Assembly: GCF_000384815.1 (NCBI RefSeq)
Contig: NZ_ARQF01000019.1
Span: 248,001-312,000 of the forward strand
Direction: 5' to 3'
DNA: 64,000 nt
From: Halodesulfovibrio aestuarii DSM 17919 = ATCC 29578
GTDB lineage: Bacteria > Desulfobacterota > Desulfovibrionia > Desulfovibrionales > Desulfovibrionaceae
Shown here piece after piece: positions 45,008 through 54,790 of the stretch. The notes under the pieces are model-generated. The model ran no database searches. It was not told the origin of the DNA and saw only the letters and a program-made list of their open reading frames with translations. Each line of letters starts with the position of its first letter. Positions within the stretch are counted from its first letter, which is position 1. A program made the translations under genes and the position numbers.

Positions 45008-46408
45008 CTACTGCTTCATCTTACGGAAAATAGTAGTTCTGTTTACTTTCAGCACTTCTGAGGCTTTATTCACAGAGCCATACGTATCAAGAGCCTGTTG
45101 AATAACACGGCGCTCCAGATCTGCCATAATTTCTTTCAACGACTTTCCGTCGTCTTTTGCATCAAGCTCAACGTTTGGCAGACAATCCATCGGGTGGCGG
45201 GAGTTAATGGAAGGCGGCAGGTCATTTGCTGTAATTTCAGAGTGTTCCAACGTTACAACAAGGCTCTGAACAAGATTCTCTAGCTCACGGATATTGCCCG
45301 GCCAGCGGTATTTAAGCAGCAGTTGCATTGCATCACGGGCACAAATGATGTCTTTCTTGTATTTTTCACCGTAGATAGAAAGAAAATGTTCAACAAGACC
45401 GGGGATCATTTCAGTACGCTCACGAAGCGGTGGAATCTCAACAACTGCTACACGCAAGCGGTAGAATAAGTCACTTCGAAAATTGCCCTTGCGTACTTCT
45501 TCTTCCAAATTACGGTTTGTTGCAGCGATAATGCGCACATCAACTTTTTTAGCTACGGATGCACCAACGCGCACAACTTCCTGGTCTTGCAGGACGCGTA
45601 ATAACTTAGCCTGCATGGAAAGCGGAAGTTCACCGATTTCATCAAGAAAAACCGTTCCGCGGTTAGCCATTTCAAAATGACCAGGCTTGCCCTTAGAAGT
45701 AGCACCAGTGAATGCTCCAGGCGCATACCCGAACAGTTCAGATTCAATAAGATTTTCAGAGATACTGCCACAGTCAACCTTCAGGAACATTTCGTCCCTG
45801 CGTGGACTGCTGTCATGAGCCAGACGCGCAAACCAGTCCTTACCAACACCAGTTTCACCAAGCAGAAGCATGGTGGCGTCAGTTTCTGCAATGCGCTTAA
45901 TAAGGGCCACAAGCTTCTGCACCTGAGAATCAAAAAACATATTGTCAGGATTATGATCCGTAGAATCCTGAGATGTCAGGTGTGCGAGTTTTCTGGAAAA
46001 CAGAGAAATTTGTTCTTTTTGCTGGGCTATCTGCTTACGCATTTGCCCGATGAGCGTAATGTCACGCGCGAGAGTAACAACGAGTACAAGATCACCGTCG
46101 TCATCAAAAACAGGAAAGCCTCGCAAAACAAGTCTCTTACCGGTCTTTAGCTGCTGAACAACAGTCGCAGGTTTACCTGTTTTTACAATTTCAGGGTTAA
46201 GAACAGCATCAAAAATGCCGCTGTCTTTTAGATACCGGACATCCTTACCACGTAATTCGCCCTCAGTAAGACCGGTAAGGCGCTCATACATGGAGTTTAC
46301 AAACAGCGTTTTGCCGTCCTTATCCGTAATATAGATGCCATCATCCAGTACTTCAAAGATGTGCCGGACTGAAGCTCCAATTTTATCTAAATAGGTATTA
46401 TCCACCAT
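45008..46408 (-). CDS. PAS-domain sigma-54-dependent activator of the isethionate locus
   Basis: 466 residues from the ATG at 46408 (AGAAGGGG upstream); the frame is open to 46459, but those codons lie in a hairpin. A PAS domain (about 8-125; VLDDGIYITDKDGKTLFVN) is followed by a coiled linker, the AAA+ domain (Walker A GETGVGKD, contact loop GAFTGA, Walker B FLDEIGE) and a Fis-type HTH (VNKASEVLKVNRTTIFRKM). There is no receiver, so activation is likely through the PAS domain binding a small molecule, perhaps isethionate. Two -24/-12 promoters in the locus (50527 and 51692, opposite strands) are the obvious targets. Confidence 0.9.
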   Translation of the reverse strand: MVDNTYLDKIGASVRHIFEVLDDGIYITDKDGKTLFVNSMYERLTGLTEGELRGKDVRYLKDSGIFDAVLNPEIVKTGKPATVVQQLKTGKRLVLRGFPVFDDDGDLVLVVTLARDITLIGQMRKQIAQQKEQISLFSRKLAHLTSQDSTDHNPDNMFFDSQVQKLVALIKRIAETDATMLLLGETGVGKDWFARLAHDSSPRRDEMFLKVDCGSISENLIESELFGYAPGAFTGATSKGKPGHFEMANRGTVFLDEIGELPLSMQAKLLRVLQDQEVVRVGASVAKKVDVRIIAATNRNLEEEVRKGNFRSDLFYRLRVAVVEIPPLRERTEMIPGLVEHFLSIYGEKYKKDIICARDAMQLLLKYRWPGNIRELENLVQSLVVTLEHSEITANDLPPSINSRHPMDCLPNVELDAKDDGKSLKEIMADLERRVIQQALDTYGSVNKASEVLKVNRTTIFRKMKQ

Positions 46409-46426
46409 AACCCCTTCTCCCTGAAT

Positions 46427-46466
46427 ACTGTCTGTGCAGGCTGCTTTCGCAGCCTGCACAGACAGT
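46427..46466 (-). promoter_or_regulatory. Perfect 18-base hairpin between islB and the activator gene
   Basis: Arms 46427-46444 and 46449-46466 pair completely; the loop on the minus-strand RNA is GAAA. It lies between the islB stop and the activator start, with no T-run, so it is not a classical terminator. It may be an RNA-processing or stability element that sets different levels for enzyme and regulator. Confidence 0.6.
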
Positions 46467-46520
46467 TACTGTAAGACAGGTTTCCCCCGAAGCCGAAGGT
46501 ACTTTCGTTTTACTCGAATG

Positions 46521-47435
46521 TTAACCGACTTGTTTTGCGATTTCCACAAGCGGAAGGAATACTTCGTTATCAAGAGATACATCGCCCATTGGGTACTCAC
46601 GACCAAGGTTAGTGTACTTCTGAGTACCAAGGCGGTGATATGCGAGCAATTCGTATTCTACGCCAAGGTCTTTGATGTAATCAACAATAGCCTGAATATC
46701 TTCAGGCGTGTCGTTAAAGCCCGGAATTACCGGAGTACGGACGCGAATTGTAAGTTTTGGATGAGCTTCGCGCAGTGCTTTAATGTTCTTCAGAATAAGT
46801 TCGTTGTTTACACCACAAAATTCTTTGTGCTTTTGCGGATCCATGCTCTTAATATCCATCATCACGTAGTTCAGATATTTACCTGCTTCAACAAGAGTTT
46901 CTGTCTGAACATGACCACAGGTTTCTACTGCAGTTTTAATGTAGCGACGTTTTGCTTCTTTAAGCAAGGCAATAGCAAACGTAGGCTGAGCAAACGGCTC
47001 TCCACCACCAAGTGTAAGGCCGCCTCCGGAACGTGCATAAAACATTGCGTCTTTTTCTACGGAATCGATGGCTTCTTTCACAGTCATCTCTTTGCCGTAG
47101 CTAATCAGTGCACCAGCAGGACACGCCTCGGCGCACGCCATGCAGTTTGTACAGGTATTCCAGTATACAGCGATTTTATCGTCTTTTCCCTGAGTGAGAG
47201 AACCGGCAGTACAAACCTCTGCACAACGCAGACATTTTGAAAGAGTCAAACACTTACCCGGGTTGTAAGCAAGCTGAGGTTTAAAAGACTGAGATTCTGG
47301 GTTACTGCACCACTTACACGAAAGAGGACAGCCTTTCAGAAAAACAACGGTACGAATTCCCGGCCCGTCATGCACGGAGTATTTCTGAATATTGAAGACT
47401 TGACCAGTTGTGTTTAAAATTTCTTTTTGAGTCAT
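46521..47435 (-). CDS. islB: Isethionate sulfite-lyase activating enzyme (radical SAM), IslB
   Basis: The 304-residue product has the glycyl-radical-activase radical SAM motif C36-x3-C40-x2-C43 (GCPLSCKWC). An inserted ferredoxin-like domain follows with two further cluster motifs (C62/68/71/75 and C95/98/101/105), then the GGGEPF SAM-binding stretch. It uses S-adenosylmethionine and a 4Fe-4S cluster to place the glycyl radical on IslA. It lies downstream of the TRAP transporter genes rather than beside islA, but in the same locus. The specific assignment follows from the unmistakable islA partner. Confidence 0.88.
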   Translation of the reverse strand: MTQKEILNTTGQVFNIQKYSVHDGPGIRTVVFLKGCPLSCKWCSNPESQSFKPQLAYNPGKCLTLSKCLRCAEVCTAGSLTQGKDDKIAVYWNTCTNCMACAEACPAGALISYGKEMTVKEAIDSVEKDAMFYARSGGGLTLGGGEPFAQPTFAIALLKEAKRRYIKTAVETCGHVQTETLVEAGKYLNYVMMDIKSMDPQKHKEFCGVNNELILKNIKALREAHPKLTIRVRTPVIPGFNDTPEDIQAIVDYIKDLGVEYELLAYHRLGTQKYTNLGREYPMGDVSLDNEVFLPLVEIAKQVG

Positions 47436-47476
47436 TGCAGTAATCCTGTAAGTTAAGCAGTTTTTTCTGATTAGGG

Positions 47477-47514
47477 AAAACGGACGCCCGTATAGGTGAA
47501 CAGACGTCCGTTTT
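47477..47514 (-). terminator. Terminator-like hairpin between dctQM and islB
   Basis: AAAACGGACG (47477-47486) pairs with CGTCCGTTTT (47505-47514) around an 18-base loop, with T-runs on both strands. As it lies inside the operon it is probably a partial terminator or stability element. Confidence 0.55.
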
Positions 47515-47522
47515 TTCTTAAG

Positions 47523-49385
47523 TTAATCTACAAAAAGTAGAGGAATTGCCGGGAAGTAAGTAATCAGTAAAAGAACCGCTATCATAAGCCCTACAAGCGG
47601 CATTGCCACTTTGGAAAGCTTTTCAATTTTAGCGTCTGCAACACCACTTGCAACGAAGAGGTTTACGCCAACAGGCGGAGTTACAAAGCCGACAGCAAGG
47701 TTAACTACCATTACAATACCGAAGTGGACAGGATCTACGCCAACTTTCATCACAATAGGGAGAAGAATTGGAGTAAGAATAACGATAGCTGCAAGAGCTT
47801 CCATAAAGGTGCCAACAATCAGGAGAAGAATGTTGATGAGGAACAAAATCATCAGCTTGTTACTGGTGAGACTCATCATCGCATTTGCGATTGTTGTAGG
47901 CACCTGCTCAATGGTCATGATGTTACCGAAAATGGTAGCCATCGCCATAAGCACGATTACGATCGCTGACGTAGAACAAGCTTCCATGAAGCTTGGCATC
48001 AGGTTGCTGAAGTTAAGTTCGCGGTACACGAACACACCAACAATAAGACCGTAAAACGCTGCAAGTGCTGCAGCTTCGGTAGGAGTCATAAATCCACCGT
48101 AAATACCACCAAGGATAATTACAGGAACCATGAGCGCCCACTTAGCATCCCAAAATGCATGTATGAACGTAGATGCATTACGTTCTCTTTGTTCGCCTTT
48201 CCAACCACGTTTCCTAGAGTAAATGTAGGCATATGTCATAAGCGCAAGGCCGGTAAGAATACCTGGAACAATGCCGCCCATGAAAAGCTTACCAATGGAT
48301 ACCTGTGCAGATACACCATATACTACAAACGGGTTAGATGGCGGGATCATAACGCCAATAGCACCAGATGCTGCGACAATAGCAGCAGCAAAGAGCTTAT
48401 CGTATCCACGCTCAACCATCGCCGGAATGGTCAAAGATCCGATCGCTGCTACGGTTGCAGGACCGGAGCCGGAGATAGCAGCAAAGAACATGCAAGTGGC
48501 AATAGTGGCTAGAGCCATACCGCCGTGTAAAGAACCGAGCATCTCATCAGCAAGGCTCAAAAGGCGTTTGGAAAGACCACCGGCCCCCATAAACACGCCC
48601 GCTGCAATAAAGAACGGGATAGCCATGATCGGGAAACTGTCGATGGATGTGAATGTAATCTGTGCCACATACTCAATCGGCAGAGTTCCGGTTGCGTAAA
48701 TGGTTGCAGTAGCTGCAAGCCCTAAACCAATGGAGATAGGTACACCAATTACGAGGAAAAGGAGGAAGTAACCGAACAGCACAGGAAGGGTGTTCAGATC
48801 TTCACTAATAAGTACCGGAGCTGCGACAAGTGCTGTGAACGCAAATCCGATAAGAGTATCCAGAAAACCGCATTCTTTTGCTTGCTTGTACATATCCTGA
48901 AGCAGACGTACCCCCATGAGTGCAAAGCCGACAGGAAGAATGAGGTACGGGATGAAATAACTCATGTTGGTGGCTGGTGCTACCTGAGGAAAATCTAGAA
49001 GCATCTCAAGGTGGTTCAGCCCCATATAAAATACAACTGCAACAAGGATAAGGAAGCAAAGGTCTACAACAATCCAGCTAATTCGCTGAATACGAACCGG
49101 AAGGCGATCGTAAACGATATCAACTCGAATATTGTTACGGTTTTTAATTGCTACTGGAATAGCGAGATATGAAATCCAGATAAAAATGAAACGAGCGAGC
49201 TCCTCAGTCCAAATTGCCGCGCTGGCGTCGGAAGAAAAGTACGCTCCTATGTATCTATAAAATGTCTGAAAAGTAATAATGAGAATGATGCTGAGCATCC
49301 CCGTAAAAAGAAACGGTTTCTCAAAGTTATCGTCCAGCCAGGTAAGCCAGGACTTCTTTTCTGCGGTCTGGGAAAGAGTTGTCAT
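47523..49385 (-). CDS. Fused TRAP transporter small and large membrane subunits (DctQM) for isethionate
   Basis: The 620-residue product joins a four-helix DctQ domain (about 15-170; FIFIWISYLAIPVAIKNRNNI typical) to a DctM domain (about 185-615; GVPISIGLGLAATATIY, GSGPATVAAIGSLTIPAM, TPPVGVNLFVASG). TRAP transporters take up carboxylates and sulfonates using the Na+ gradient together with a periplasmic binding protein. DctP is encoded 66 bases upstream. In this locus the likely substrate is isethionate; this is contextual. Confidence 0.9.
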   Translation of the reverse strand: MTTLSQTAEKKSWLTWLDDNFEKPFLFTGMLSIILIITFQTFYRYIGAYFSSDASAAIWTEELARFIFIWISYLAIPVAIKNRNNIRVDIVYDRLPVRIQRISWIVVDLCFLILVAVVFYMGLNHLEMLLDFPQVAPATNMSYFIPYLILPVGFALMGVRLLQDMYKQAKECGFLDTLIGFAFTALVAAPVLISEDLNTLPVLFGYFLLFLVIGVPISIGLGLAATATIYATGTLPIEYVAQITFTSIDSFPIMAIPFFIAAGVFMGAGGLSKRLLSLADEMLGSLHGGMALATIATCMFFAAISGSGPATVAAIGSLTIPAMVERGYDKLFAAAIVAASGAIGVMIPPSNPFVVYGVSAQVSIGKLFMGGIVPGILTGLALMTYAYIYSRKRGWKGEQRERNASTFIHAFWDAKWALMVPVIILGGIYGGFMTPTEAAALAAFYGLIVGVFVYRELNFSNLMPSFMEACSTSAIVIVLMAMATIFGNIMTIEQVPTTIANAMMSLTSNKLMILFLINILLLIVGTFMEALAAIVILTPILLPIVMKVGVDPVHFGIVMVVNLAVGFVTPPVGVNLFVASGVADAKIEKLSKVAMPLVGLMIAVLLLITYFPAIPLLFVD

Positions 49386-49416
49386 TGTGTCTCCTAGTGC
49401 AGAACCGTTATATGAA

Positions 49417-49444
49417 AAGGGACAGACTAAGAAGCCTGCCCCTT
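49417..49444 (-). terminator. Attenuator-like hairpin after dctP
   Basis: AAGGG, CAG and CT blocks pair across 49417-49444 with single mismatches, followed on the minus strand by a short T-run. Such partial terminators after a binding-protein gene usually raise its level above that of the membrane subunits. Confidence 0.5.
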
Positions 49445-49451
49445 AACGGAA

Positions 49452-50477
<1,026 letters not shown>

Positions 50478-50525
50478 TTAAAAAAACAGAACATCCTAAA
50501 GCCGTTAGACGTTCCGTAATACATA

Positions 50526-50543
50526 GAGCAATACCAATGCCAA
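50526..50543 (-). promoter_or_regulatory. Sigma-54 (-24/-12) promoter of the dctP-dctQM-islB operon
   Basis: On the minus strand TTGGCATTGGTATTGCT places GG at 50541-50540 and GC at 50529-50528, the exact sigma-54 spacing. It lies about 65 bases upstream of the dctP start. Confidence 0.85.
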
Positions 50544-50800
50544 CAGGTATACTTTTTATTTTAATTTGTGATTTTTAGTTCAAGCTTTGCTAACATAGAG
50601 TCTTTAGTTAAACGACATCGAAGTTGTAAAAAAAGACACTAACAACCCTTAATGCACTTAAATATAATGACTTTAAAATCATACCCTCCCCTACTAGGTC
50701 TAACTGTAAATTAAGTTTACTGCCGCCATAAATTTCACTGACTTTCCATTTGACCGACCCGTTCTGCAACACCTGTTTTTAAAAAAAAGCCACAAAAAAG

Positions 50801-50837
50801 TTGCATAAACGCCAACGCTAAGTTGCATATTTGCATC
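50801..50837. promoter_or_regulatory. Candidate enhancer site 1 for the sigma-54 activator
   Basis: A 37-base element with TTGCAT, AACGC and TTGCAT-A-TTTGCATC blocks. It resembles the element at 50890-50925 in order and spacing, forming a direct repeat about 90 bases apart. Confidence 0.5.
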
Positions 50838-50889
50838 TTTTATATTTTTTTATCTTTTATCTTAGGATATTAAACTTTAAAAAAGAAAT

Positions 50890-50925
50890 GATGCAATAAC
50901 GCACCATAGGTTGCATTATTGCATC
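50890..50925. promoter_or_regulatory. Candidate enhancer site 2: GATGCAATAA / TTATTGCATC palindrome
   Basis: Perfect 10-base inverted repeat (50890-50899 and 50916-50925), arm starts 26 bases apart. It is about 350 bases upstream of the dctP promoter and 770 upstream of the islA promoter. A plausible binding site for the PAS/sigma-54 activator encoded in the locus. Confidence 0.6.
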
Positions 50926-51305
50926 TCAAAAAAAGGTCGTCTACCACTTCCACCCCTACCCTCCACATAAAGCAAAAAAAGATATAACCTACTGTTTTTT
51001 TTACAATATCTTATCAAAAAAAAGAACAACAAACCATACCCAAGCCCACTTACTACACTAACACATAACAATTGCGCTTCTTTTCACAAATAGCGCAATG
51101 CATAGCAATTCTGTAACTCCAAACTCAATATCCTCCTTTTTTTTGGAACATACCCATGCTCAATTCACACAACCACTCACCTTTCTTATAACTGTTCGGT
51201 TGACCAAACAAAAAATACTTCTTCGTATCATAATATAAAGAGATAACAAAGGCTGATGTATCATTACATGATGTTAACAAACTCCCCACACTGAATTGCT
51301 GCAAC

Positions 51306-51341
51306 GATGCAAATCGTGAACCCGTGTCGTAAATTTGCAAC
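51306..51341. promoter_or_regulatory. Candidate enhancer site 3: GATGCAAAT / ATTTGCAAC near-palindrome
   Basis: Arms at 51306-51314 and 51333-51341 match in 8 of 9 positions, with arm starts 27 bases apart, almost the same geometry as site 2. It lies about 360 bases upstream of the islA promoter. Confidence 0.5.
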
Positions 51342-51691
51342 ACCATCTCAACATTCTAATTTTAAAGAATTAAATAATAAAAATTAGTCATATGTTGCAG
51401 CAAAGCACCCATTCTTCCACATCCTCACCACATTTTCCCTCTTCACTCCTCCCTGCCAGCCATTCCTCACGAGCCATTTTTCACAAGATGGCAAACGTAG
51501 CATAAAATAATTTTACACAACTAAAAACAGCACACATGGAAAAAACCCAAACACCGCTTTATTCAATAAGATTGAGGTAGCAATTCAATTTTTTTGAACT
51601 CATTGAACCATTCACCACCCCCCATCATCCCCCCCATGCAAAGAGTACTTTTTGTTTTAAACAACGAGAAAAAGCACTCCTTCGAAGCACG

Positions 51692-51708
51692 TTGGCATCA
51701 CCTTTGCT
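51692..51708 (+). promoter_or_regulatory. Sigma-54 (-24/-12) promoter of islA
   Basis: TTGGCATCACCTTTGCT has GG at 51694-51695 and GC at 51706-51707, the canonical spacing. The predicted start is near 51719, giving a leader of about 185 bases before islA. Confidence 0.85.
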
Positions 51709-51904
51709 GTAAGAGAATCACAAGGGTGAATCATCCAGCAGTTTCTTTTCAACGATCACTGGGAATTACTACTGCGACTCACACCTTATAAAAGTGAATC
51801 AAAATTTCCTGCTGCTGAGCACACAGCGGCCGCAGCATTTTTTAACCACAGGTGCCGCACTTTGTATGCGTAACCTAATTTGAACCTAATCACAGGAGTC
51901 AGTT

Positions 51905-54385
51905 ATGTCTTGTTGTGTATCACCTCACGAACAGCGTCTGCTCGATAAAATTGAAGGCAAAGAAGATATCTACCGCGCATCCCACCCGCGTGTATTCAAG
52001 ATCCTCGAAACCTTCGACAACGTTCGTCCAATGATCGACATTGAACGTGCTAAATACTTCACCGAGTCCATGAAAGAGACCGAAGGTGAAATGCTCTGCC
52101 TGCGTTGGGCAAAAGCAATGAAGCACATTGCTGAAAACATCACTGTTTACATTGACGACGACAACCTCATTTGTGGTCGTGCTGGTGTTAAAGGTCGTTA
52201 TGGTCTGCTCTACCCTGAACTTGACGGTGACTTCCTTGACATCGCAGTTGAAGACCTTCCTAACCGTACCGAGTCTCCATTCTCTATCACTGCTGAAGAT
52301 GCAAAAGTGGTAGTTGAAGAAATCGCTCCTTACTGGAAAGGTAAAACTTACCACGAAGCTCTCAACAAATCTTTCCCTGAAGAAGTTCACAAACTTACTT
52401 ACGACGATCCTGACGGCCTTAACTCCCGTTTCATCGTTAACGAAACTTCTTCTTTCCGTTCTTCCATCCAGTGGGTTCACGACTACGAAAAGATCCTCAA
52501 ACGTGGTTTCGGTGGCATTAAAGCAGAAGCTCTCGAAAAAATCGAAGCTCTTGATCCGCTTTCCCCAACCGATAACGTTGAGAAAAAACCTTTCCTCGAA
52601 GCTATCGTGATCGTATGTGATGCAATCATCACTTGGGCACGTCGCCACTCCGAGCTCGCAGCTGAACTTGCTAAGAAAGAATCTGATCCAGTACGTAAAG
52701 CTGAACTCGAAAAAATGGCTGAAATTTGTGCTCACGTTCCTGAGCACCCAGCTCGTACTTTCCACGAAGCTGTTCAGTCCCAGTGGTTCACCCAGATGTT
52801 CTCTCGTATCGAGCAGAAAACTGGTACCATCGTATCTAACGGCCGTATGGACCAGTACTTCTACCCTTACTACCAGGCAGACGTAGAAGCTGGCATCCTC
52901 GACGACGAGCAGGCTCTTGAACTCCTCGAATGCCTCTGGGTTGGTATGGCACAGTTCATCGACCTCTACGTTTCCCCTACCGGTGGCGCTTTCAACGAAG
53001 GCTACGCTCACTGGGAAGCTGTAACCATTGGTGGTCAGACTCCAGAAGGTCGCGATGCAACTAACGAACTGACTTACCTTTTCCTTAAATCAAAACGTGA
53101 ATTCCCGCTTCACTACCCTGACCTTGCAGCGCGTATTCACTCCCGCTCCCCAGAGCGCTACCTCGCTGACGTTGCTGAAACCATTAAGGACGGCTCCGGC
53201 TTCCCTAAACTCATCAACGACGAAGAAGTAGTACCTCTTTACGTTTCCAAAGGTGCAACCTTTGCTGAAGCTTACGACTACGCTGTTTCCGGTTGTACTG
53301 AAGCACGTATGCCTAACCGCGACACCTACACTTCCGGTGGTGCTTACATTAACTTCGTAGCAGCTCTCGAAATGGTTCTGCACAACGGTAAAATGCTCAA
53401 ACATGGCGACGAAGTTCTCGGTCTCGAAACCGGCAACCCACTCGAAATGAACACTTGGGAAGAATTCTGGAATGCTTACGAAAAACAGCATCACCACTTC
53501 CTCAAAACTGCATTCTACCAGCAGTACGTAATCAACAACCTTCGTGCTAAACACTTTGCACAGCCAATGGGTTCTGCAATGCACGACCTCTGCATGAAGC
53601 ATTGTCTTGATCTGCACACCCCACAGATTCCTGAAGGAATCAACATGGGCTACTTCGAACACATGGGTCTTGGTACTCTCGTAGACTCCCTCTGCGCTAT
53701 CAAGAAACTCGTTTTCGAAGACAAAAAACTTACCATGAAAGAAGTTATCGAAGCTTGTGATTGCAACTTCGAAGGCAAAGAAGACGTTCGTCAGCTCCTC
53801 ATGACTGCTCCTTGCTACGGCAACGACGACGAGTACGCTGATGAAGTAGCGAACAAAGTTGACAGCCTCAACGTTCTTTACGGCCAGAAGTACGCTAAAG
53901 AACTCGGCATGCACAACGACGTACGTTACGTACCGTTCACCTCCCACGTACCATTCGGTAAAGTAGTTGGTGCAACACCTAACGGTCGTCTTGCTTGGAC
54001 TGCTCTCTCTGACGGTTCTTCCGCATCTCACGGTGCTGACAAAAACGGTCCTACCGCAGTTCTTCTTTCTAACTACACTTCCAAAAACTACGGCCACCGC
54101 GATCGCGCTGCTCGTATGCTGAACATCAAGTTCACTCCGAAGTGTGTTGAAGGTGAAGAAGGTACAGACAAACTCGTATCCTTCATCCGTACTTTCTGTG
54201 ACCTTAAACTCTGGCACGTACAGTTCAACGTTATCAACAAAGATACCTTGATCGCTGCTCAGAAAGATCCGGAAAAATACCGCAACCTTATCGTTCGTAT
54301 CGCAGGCTACTCTGCATACTTCGTAGATCTGTCCCCAGATCTCCAGAACGACCTCATTGCACGTACTGCTCACGAAACTGTTTAG
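51905..54385 (+). CDS. islA: Isethionate sulfite-lyase IslA (glycyl radical enzyme)
   Basis: The 826-residue glycyl radical enzyme has thiyl Cys C464 and Glu E466 in GCTE, and radical Gly G801 in [12 protein letters not shown]. As I recall the Bilophila enzyme, its substrate residues are R189, Q193, W374, R678 and F682, with C468/E470 and G805. Each has an identical counterpart here at a constant offset of four (R185, Q189, W370, R674, F678), which favours isethionate over choline, glycerol or dihydroxypropanesulfonate lyases. The enzyme cleaves isethionate to acetaldehyde and sulfite. Codon use is strongly biased (GAA, AAA, GTT, TTC), as in highly expressed genes, and produces long mirror ORFs on the other strand. 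Ribosome-binding site CAGGAG. Monocistronic, ending in a strong terminator. Confidence 0.95.
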   Translation: MSCCVSPHEQRLLDKIEGKEDIYRASHPRVFKILETFDNVRPMIDIERAKYFTESMKETEGEMLCLRWAKAMKHIAENITVYIDDDNLICGRAGVKGRYGLLYPELDGDFLDIAVEDLPNRTESPFSITAEDAKVVVEEIAPYWKGKTYHEALNKSFPEEVHKLTYDDPDGLNSRFIVNETSSFRSSIQWVHDYEKILKRGFGGIKAEALEKIEALDPLSPTDNVEKKPFLEAIVIVCDAIITWARRHSELAAELAKKESDPVRKAELEKMAEICAHVPEHPARTFHEAVQSQWFTQMFSRIEQKTGTIVSNGRMDQYFYPYYQADVEAGILDDEQALELLECLWVGMAQFIDLYVSPTGGAFNEGYAHWEAVTIGGQTPEGRDATNELTYLFLKSKREFPLHYPDLAARIHSRSPERYLADVAETIKDGSGFPKLINDEEVVPLYVSKGATFAEAYDYAVSGCTEARMPNRDTYTSGGAYINFVAALEMVLHNGKMLKHGDEVLGLETGNPLEMNTWEEFWNAYEKQHHHFLKTAFYQQYVINNLRAKHFAQPMGSAMHDLCMKHCLDLHTPQIPEGINMGYFEHMGLGTLVDSLCAIKKLVFEDKKLTMKEVIEACDCNFEGKEDVRQLLMTAPCYGNDDEYADEVANKVDSLNVLYGQKYAKELGMHNDVRYVPFTSHVPFGKVVGATPNGRLAWTALSDGSSASHGADKNGPTAVLLSNYTSKNYGHRDRAARMLNIKFTPKCVEGEEGTDKLVSFIRTFCDLKLWHVQFNVINKDTLIAAQKDPEKYRNLIVRIAGYSAYFVDLSPDLQNDLIARTAHETV

Positions 54386-54410
54386 TACCGCGCACTAGAT
54401 AAAATACAAG

Positions 54411-54441
54411 GAGCCCCGCACTCAGGTGTCGGGGCTCTTTT
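54411..54441 (+). terminator. Terminator after islA
   Basis: GAGCCCCG (54411-54418) pairs with CGGGGCTC (54430-54437), with an inner CAC/GTG, then TTTT. Confidence 0.92.
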
Positions 54442-54659
54442 ATTACGCGAATATTACACAATGGATCGCCACCGCGTTCCTATCTCTTTTTAAGAACAAC
54501 GGTGGATGGATATTATTTCAATAAATTTCTGTTCCAAGCCTCTCGCTAAGTAAACAAGCCGCTACAGTTACTGTATGTTGGACGTAAGAAACGAAGAGGC
54601 TCTTGCTTATGGACGTTCTGTCGCAATGTTTAGTCGGAATATCCGTTCAAAAAAAGGTG

Positions 54660-54700
54660 AAAAAATCAACCACTGCAACCTGTTGCGTAGTTGATTTTTT
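54660..54700 (-). terminator. Terminator after the M20 peptidase gene
   Basis: AAAAAATCAAC (54660-54670) pairs with GTTGATTTTTT (54690-54700), with an inner GCAAC/GTTGC stem. The minus-strand T-run suits the peptidase gene ending at 54791. Nothing else was recognised between 54442 and 54790. Confidence 0.8.
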
Positions 54701-54790
54701 GTCTCTCACGACCAGAGAACCTTATTTCAACCAGAATCATCTGCCCCCGTGAACCTACGTAGCCGGTGACAGGAAGCACCATAAAGGATG

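Larger units (their letters stand above)
50980..51904. other. Long AT-rich intergenic region before islA
   Basis: No gene is supported here. ORFs at 51125-51346 (-) and 51594-51791 (+) lack ribosome-binding sites and recognisable products, and the second overlaps the islA promoter. The region holds a third enhancer-like element, the islA sigma-54 promoter and a leader of about 185 bases. Confidence 0.6.

Noticed and set aside
47477..47514. Hairpin considered as the terminator of a plus-strand gene
   Set aside because: There is no plus-strand gene upstream of it; the minus-strand operon context explains it better.
51594..51791. 65-codon plus-strand ORF upstream of islA
   Set aside because: It starts before and runs across the sigma-54 promoter, and has no ribosome-binding site or recognisable family.
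51920..54373. Two long ORFs (363 and 427 codons) on the minus strand opposite islA
   Set aside because: They mirror the highly biased codon use of islA (GAA and AAA read as TTC and TTT). Their products are Val/Phe-rich with no recognisable domain, and islA itself is certain.
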